A program made the position numbers and the translations under genes. A stretch of 64,000 bases of DNA from CAKZLS01 sp963786305 (GTDB taxonomy: Bacteria > Pseudomonadota > Alphaproteobacteria > Rhodospirillales > Defluviicoccaceae). Under the pieces are notes generated by a model, which was given only the letters and a program-made list of their open reading frames with translations, did no database searches and was not told the DNA's origin. Where the stretch lies: contig CAWAYL010000012.1 of assembly GCA_963786305.1 (NCBI GenBank), positions 1 through 64,000 on the forward strand, read 5' to 3'. Positions 60,373 through 64,000 of the stretch are shown here, piece by piece. How positions within the stretch are numbered: position 1 is the stretch's first letter; every line of letters starts with the position of its first letter.

Positions 60373-60512
60373 TGAAACGGTTTTTTCATTGCACTTGACC
60401 AACAACGCCAAATGTGGTTCGCTTTATCGGGATAGAGGAGGCTAGTAAAAATAAAACAAGATGTTAAACAACTTTCGGAAAAGAAAAAAGCGTTTCATTA
60501 GATTGGGAAACG
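60373..60512. promoter_or_regulatory. Candidate RpiR operators between rpiR-type gene and TRAP operon
   Basis: TGAAACGGTTTTTTCA (60373-60388; outer TGAAA/TTTCA) and the inverted repeat CGTTTC / GAAACG (60491-60496 and 60507-60512, 10-nt spacer) just before the dctQ start. Both contain GAAAC/GTTTC half-sites, like TGAAA-type sites of some RpiR regulators. The stretch 60440-60500 between them is A-rich and probably contains the promoter. Confidence 0.45.
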
Positions 60513-60516
60513 TCTC

Positions 60517-61044
60517 ATGGTTGCTCGCCTTGCGACCCTTGCCGACAACCTTGGCCGGCGCCTGAACTGGTTGGTCGAGCGGCTCTGCGCGGTGCTGGTG
60601 GCGGTCATGGTGGCGATCGTCTGGTTCGGCGTCGTGTCGCGTTACATGATCGATCTGGGTGCCACCTGGACCGAGGAACTCGCGCGTTACGTCATGATCT
60701 GGGCGGCGCTTCTGGCCGTGTCCTGCGGCGCCTACAGGCGCGAGCACATCGGCCTCGATTTTTTCTATCGCTGGCTTTCGCCGCGCGCCCGTCTGGCCTT
60801 GTCGACGGTTCTCGATCTGGTGGGGATCGCGTTTTTCGTGTTCCTTTTGGTCTACGGTCTGGGGATGGCATCCGCGGGTGCCGGCCAGTACGCGACGATT
60901 TTCGGCATGACCATGCTGGTGCCGTTCGCGTCGGTGCCGGTGGCGGCGGGTCTGACGGCGTTCCAGATCGCGGTCACGGCGCTGCGGCGGCTGGCCGGTC
61001 ACGACCAGCCGCCGTCTCATTATGAACCGAGCGTGATCCAGTGA
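60517..61044 (+). CDS. TRAP transporter small permease (DctQ family), second system
   Basis: 175 residues with four helices (AVLVAVMVAIVWFGVVSRYM, RYVMIWAALLAVSCGAYRRE, VLDLVGIAFFVFLLVYGLG, LVPFASVPVAAGLTAFQIAV). The DctQ motif TWTEELARYVMIWAALLA with a following REHIGLDF is classical. Its stop overlaps the start of the large permease by 4 bp (GTGA). First gene of the operon divergent from the RpiR regulator. Frame intact. Confidence 0.93.
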   Translation: MVARLATLADNLGRRLNWLVERLCAVLVAVMVAIVWFGVVSRYMIDLGATWTEELARYVMIWAALLAVSCGAYRREHIGLDFFYRWLSPRARLALSTVLDLVGIAFFVFLLVYGLGMASAGAGQYATIFGMTMLVPFASVPVAAGLTAFQIAVTALRRLAGHDQPPSHYEPSVIQ

Positions 61045-62322
61045 TTATCGTCGCCATCGCCTTTTTCGGGTTGCTGTTGGTCGGCCTGCCGATCGGCTAC
61101 GTGCTCGGCATCGCCGGCGTGATCGGGCTGGTGCAGATCGGCGGCGAGAACTTCCTCGCGATGGCGCCGAAACGGTTCTTCGAGGGACTGGACCTGTTCA
61201 CCTTCATGGCCATGCCGTTCTTTATTCTCGCCGGCGAGATCATGAACCGCTCGGGCATTACCGAGCGGCTGATCGGGTTCGCCAATGCGCTGGTCGGGTA
61301 TCTGCGCGGCGGCCTCGCCCATTCCAACATGGTGGCTTCCGTCCTGTTCGCGGGCATGACCGGAGCGGCCGTGTCGGACGCGGCGGCGTTCGGCAACACG
61401 CTGGTGCCCGCCATGGTCAAACAGGGCTACTCGCGGCCGTTCGCCTGCGCGGTCACCGCCGCCGGATCGATCATCGGCCCGACCATTCCGCCGTCCAACC
61501 TGATGGTGATCTACGGCTCGCTCATGGGTGTTTCCATCGCCGGGCTGTTCGCCGCCGGCATTCTGCCCGGGTTGATGATCTGCCTCCTGTGCATGGCGGT
61601 GATCGCGGCGCTCGGGCGGCGGCTCAACCTGCCGAAGGGCGAGGGCGGTCCCAGCCTGACGGTCATCCTGCGTAGTTTTCGATCAAGCCTGCTGGCCATT
61701 CTCATGCCGGTGATCATCCTCGGCGGCATCCTCGCCGGTATCGTCACCCCCACCGAGGCGGCGGCGATCGCCGTGTTCTACGCGCTGGTGGTCGGCGTCG
61801 GGGTCTACCGGGCGATCACCATGGACGACATGGTGCAGATGCTGGTGCGCACCGCCATCATTACCGGCGTGGTGTTCCTGATCATCGCCTCGGCGTCGAT
61901 CCTGAGCTGGTGGATGACGTTTCTGCAGATCCCGCAGTCCATCGCGGCGCTGTTCCTGACGGTCTCGGACAACCCCACGGTGATCCTCGGCATGATCTTG
62001 ATGCTTCTGGTGGTGGTCGGCATGTTCATGGATATCAACGCCGCGCTGATCATCCTCGCGCCGGTCCTCGTGCCGCTGACGGCGGCCATCGGCATGAACC
62101 CCATTCACGCCGGCATCATGATCATATCTGACATTGAACATCTCGTTGATGACGCCGCCGGTCGGCGCCTGTCTGTTCGTGCTCTCGTCGGTGACGGGGG
62201 AGCGCATCGAGCGGATCAGCGTGTCCCTGATTCCCTTCCTCGTCGCGGAACTGGGCATTCTGGTCCTCATTACCTTCTGGCCCGATTTGACCTTGTTCGT
62301 TCCCCGGCTTCTCGGGTTGTGA
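61041..62322 (+). CDS. TRAP transporter large permease (DctM family), second system
   Basis: About 427 residues with many helices. Key segments are LPIGYVLGIAGVIGLVQIGG, FTFMAMPFFILAGEIMNRSG, SVLFAGMTGAAVSDAAAFGN, GSIIGPTIPPSNLMVIYGSL and, near the end, TLNISLMTPPVGACLFVLSS. A single indel near 62130 moves the last 62 codons to another frame (ending LFVPRLLGL at 62322). Coupled to dctQ by a 4-bp overlap and followed after 38 bp by the binding-protein gene. Confidence 0.93.
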
Positions 62323-62360
62323 AGCCGGGTATTTCCATCATCTTGAGAGGAGACTCGTCG

Positions 62361-63398
62361 ATGAATTTCACAAAGCGCATGGCGCGGACCGCCGCGGCGG
62401 CTTCGGTGGCGATGATGACGGCCACGGGCATCGCCCAGGCCGAGACGGTCATCAAGCTTCATCACCTCAACAACGACGACCCGTTCGACAATGCCACCGG
62501 CGCCATGGCGACCGTGTTCAAGTCGCTGGTCGAGTTGGGGACCAACGGGTCGGTCACGGTCCAGACCTTTCCCAACGGCCAGCTCGGCAAGGACGCCGAA
62601 GTGCTGCAGCAGGTCAAGGCGGGCGTCATCGATTCCGGCATTCATTCGGTCGGCGGGTTCGCGTCGGTCTACCCGATGATCGGCGTGCTCGACGTTCCCT
62701 TCGCCTTTCCGAACATCAGCACGACCTACGAAGTGTTCGACGGTCCGTTCGGCGACAAGCTGGCCGGCGATATCGAAAGCAAGACCGACCTGCACGTGCT
62801 CGGCTTCGGCGACTCCGGCGGCTTCTACAACTTCACCAACTCGAAGCAGCAGATCAAATCCATCGCCGACATGGACGGCCTGAAGATCCGCACCCAGGGC
62901 CTGGATACCCACAAGACCCTGGTCAGCTCCCTCGGCGGTCAGCCCGTCGCCATCGCCTGGGCGGAGGTGTACACGGCCCTGCAGACCGGCGTCGCCGACG
63001 GCCAGATGAACCCGTTGCCGATCATCGCCTTCGCCAAGTTCAACGAGGTCCAGAAATACCTGACCCTCAGCGAGCATCTGTTCTCGCCTTACGTCTGGGT
63101 GATGAACAAGGAAACCTACGACGGCCTGACCGACGAGGAGAAAGCGGTGGTCGATTACGCCGCGCGCTCCGCGATCGTCGCCGGGCGGGGGATCGGCCGC
63201 GTCATCGAGGCCTCCGACCGGGGTCTGTCCGGGCTCTCCGAGAGCATGGAGGTCTACGCCCTGACCCCCGAGCAGAAAGCCGAATTCCGCGACAAGTCCG
63301 CGCCCGCCGTCAAGGAGGTGATCGTCAACACCTTCGGCGCCGAGGGCGAAGAGATGATGAACGCGTTTCTGTCGGCCATCGACGAAGCCAGCAAATAG
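62361..63398 (+). CDS. TRAP transporter substrate-binding protein (DctP family), second system
   Basis: About 345 residues with signal peptide MNFTKRMARTAAAASVAMMT ending ATGIAQAE. The mature region shows VIKLHHLNNDDPFDNATGAM, VTVQTFPNGQLGKDAEVLQQ, the conserved Arg region DMDGLKIRTQGLDTHKTLVS, AWAEVYTALQTGVADGQMNP and SEHLFSPYVWVMNKETYDGL. ATG 62361 follows GAGAGGAG. Intact. Context (RpiR regulator, diaminopropionate ammonia-lyase) suggests an amino-acid-like carboxylate ligand such as 2,3-diaminopropionate or a related compound; that is inference. Confidence 0.94.
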   Translation: MNFTKRMARTAAAASVAMMTATGIAQAETVIKLHHLNNDDPFDNATGAMATVFKSLVELGTNGSVTVQTFPNGQLGKDAEVLQQVKAGVIDSGIHSVGGFASVYPMIGVLDVPFAFPNISTTYEVFDGPFGDKLAGDIESKTDLHVLGFGDSGGFYNFTNSKQQIKSIADMDGLKIRTQGLDTHKTLVSSLGGQPVAIAWAEVYTALQTGVADGQMNPLPIIAFAKFNEVQKYLTLSEHLFSPYVWVMNKETYDGLTDEEKAVVDYAARSAIVAGRGIGRVIEASDRGLSGLSESMEVYALTPEQKAEFRDKSAPAVKEVIVNTFGAEGEEMMNAFLSAIDEASK

Positions 63399-63411
63399 GA
63401 CAGGCGGAGGA

Positions 63412-63435
63412 GGGCGGGCCCGGCGCGGCCCGCCC
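63412..63435. promoter_or_regulatory. Stem-loop after dctP of the second TRAP system
   Basis: Perfect 9-bp inverted repeat GGGCGGGCC / GGCCCGCCC with a 6-nt loop in the 63-bp gap between dctP and the ammonia-lyase gene. No T-run follows; likely an mRNA-stabilising or partially attenuating hairpin. Confidence 0.5.
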
Positions 63436-63461
63436 GCGATCCCGGTTGATCGGCGGTAAGC

Positions 63462-64000
63462 ATGCCACTTTCCACCCAAAACTATGACTTGCGGCATGTC
63501 CACAACGAGCGCGCCGGGCGCGCGCGCGCCTATGGCGAGCGCCAGCGCAAGGTCTTGAACCACGAAGCCTTCGCGGCCGCGCGCCAGGAGATCCAGTCTT
63601 GGCCCGGCTACCGGCCGTCGCCGCTGGTCGCTTTGCCGGCGCTCTCGTCCGCCGCCGGCCTCGATGCCATCTGGTACAAGGACGAATTGGAACGCTTCGG
63701 GCTGAAGAGCTTCAAGGCGCTTGGCGGAGCCTATGCCGTGCTCCGTCTGCTGATCGCCGAAGTCGAGACGCGCACGGGCAGGACCGGTGTCACCTCCAAG
63801 GATCTGATGGCCGGTACATTCCGCGCAATCACGGACAATATCACGGTAACCTGCGCCACCGACGGCAATCACGGCCGTTCGGTCGCGTGGGGCGCCCAGA
63901 CCTTCGGGTGTCGATGCGTCATCTATATTCATGCCACCGTCAGCAAGGCGCGAAAGAAGGCGATCAAGCGGTTCGGCGCCACCGTCGTGCGCACGCCCGG
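63462..64000 (+). CDS. Diaminopropionate ammonia-lyase, 5' part (gene runs off the window)
   Basis: PLP fold II enzyme that converts 2,3-diaminopropionate to pyruvate and two ammonia. It begins at ATG 63462 (MPLSTQNYDLRHVHNERAGR). It includes SWPGYRPSPLVALPALSSAA, the PLP-lysine region WYKDELERFGLKSFKALGGA and the cofactor loop ITVTCATDGNHGRSVAWGAQ, with HATVSKARKKAIKRFGATVV. This order and the SFKALGGAYA motif match DpaL/YgeX proteins rather than threonine dehydratase. About 180 of roughly 400 residues are present. It follows the TRAP genes with a hairpin between, so it is probably the enzyme for the imported substrate. Confidence 0.88.
   Translation, partial: MPLSTQNYDLRHVHNERAGRARAYGERQRKVLNHEAFAAARQEIQSWPGYRPSPLVALPALSSAAGLDAIWYKDELERFGLKSFKALGGAYAVLRLLIAEVETRTGRTGVTSKDLMAGTFRAITDNITVTCATDGNHGRSVAWGAQTFGCRCVIYIHATVSKARKKAIKRFGATVVRTP

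Noticed and set aside
61683..63932. Minus-strand open frame of 749 codons
   Set aside because: Antisense to the second TRAP operon and the ammonia-lyase gene; produced by GC-rich codon bias.

Overview
This window is GC-rich chromosomal DNA, most likely from an uncultured alphaproteobacterium of the Rhodospirillales type. Three gene arrangements point that way: phasin-clpS-clpA; an NDUFA12-like complex I accessory protein, two MlaD proteins, a DUF2155 protein, aat, accC-accB, aroQ and a thiS-thiG fusion lying close together; and a large B12-dependent ribonucleotide reductase (nrdJ) with a zinc-ribbon tail. No rRNA, tRNA or CRISPR array was seen.

The read is rich in single-base insertions and deletions. 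They break conserved genes (nifJ, clpA, nrdJ, thiSG, aat) exactly where protein homology continues in another frame, so most look like assembly or sequencing errors rather than decay. CDS spans below are the intended gene extents, and frame breaks are noted in each entry.

Layout. 1-7.6 kb (minus): a redox cluster of a GltD-like flavoprotein with ferredoxin domains, pyruvate:ferredoxin oxidoreductase and a dihydroorotate-dehydrogenase-like protein, followed by an MscS channel. 8-15 kb (plus): NnrU, an M20 amidohydrolase, phasin-clpS-clpA and a CoA transferase. 15-22.7 kb: a secreted Cys-repeat protein, a GNAT protein, a PAS-GGDEF-EAL protein, a TAXI binding protein, PII and a HerA-like ATPase. 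22.7-25.7 kb (minus): a gtr-type three-gene surface glycosylation locus. 26-27.9 kb: a class V aminotransferase gene split by a 5'-truncated IS4-type element. 27.9-34.3 kb: a TRAP transporter operon with a CoA transferase, an atypical AroE-like dehydrogenase and a Rid-like protein, with a divergent GntR regulator. 34.3-41.7 kb: a miniature inverted-repeat element, assorted enzymes, a toxin-antitoxin remnant and an orphan CD-NTase-like protein. 41.7-52 kb: nrdJ with an NrdR-box pair, then the housekeeping cluster. 52-58.8 kb (minus): a giant surface protein with DUF4114, Calx-beta and SdrD-B-like domains and six tandem repeats of about 480 bp. 58.8-64 kb: an AT-rich island, a second copy of the miniature element, an RpiR regulator, a second TRAP transporter and the start of diaminopropionate ammonia-lyase.

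Functionally the window combines basic metabolism (fatty acid, thiamine, dNTP, protein turnover) with two separately regulated TRAP-fed catabolic modules, c-di-GMP signalling and cell-surface variation. The least explained parts are the AroE/CoA-transferase/Rid module, the orphan CD-NTase-like gene, the mobile miniature element and the repeat adhesin.
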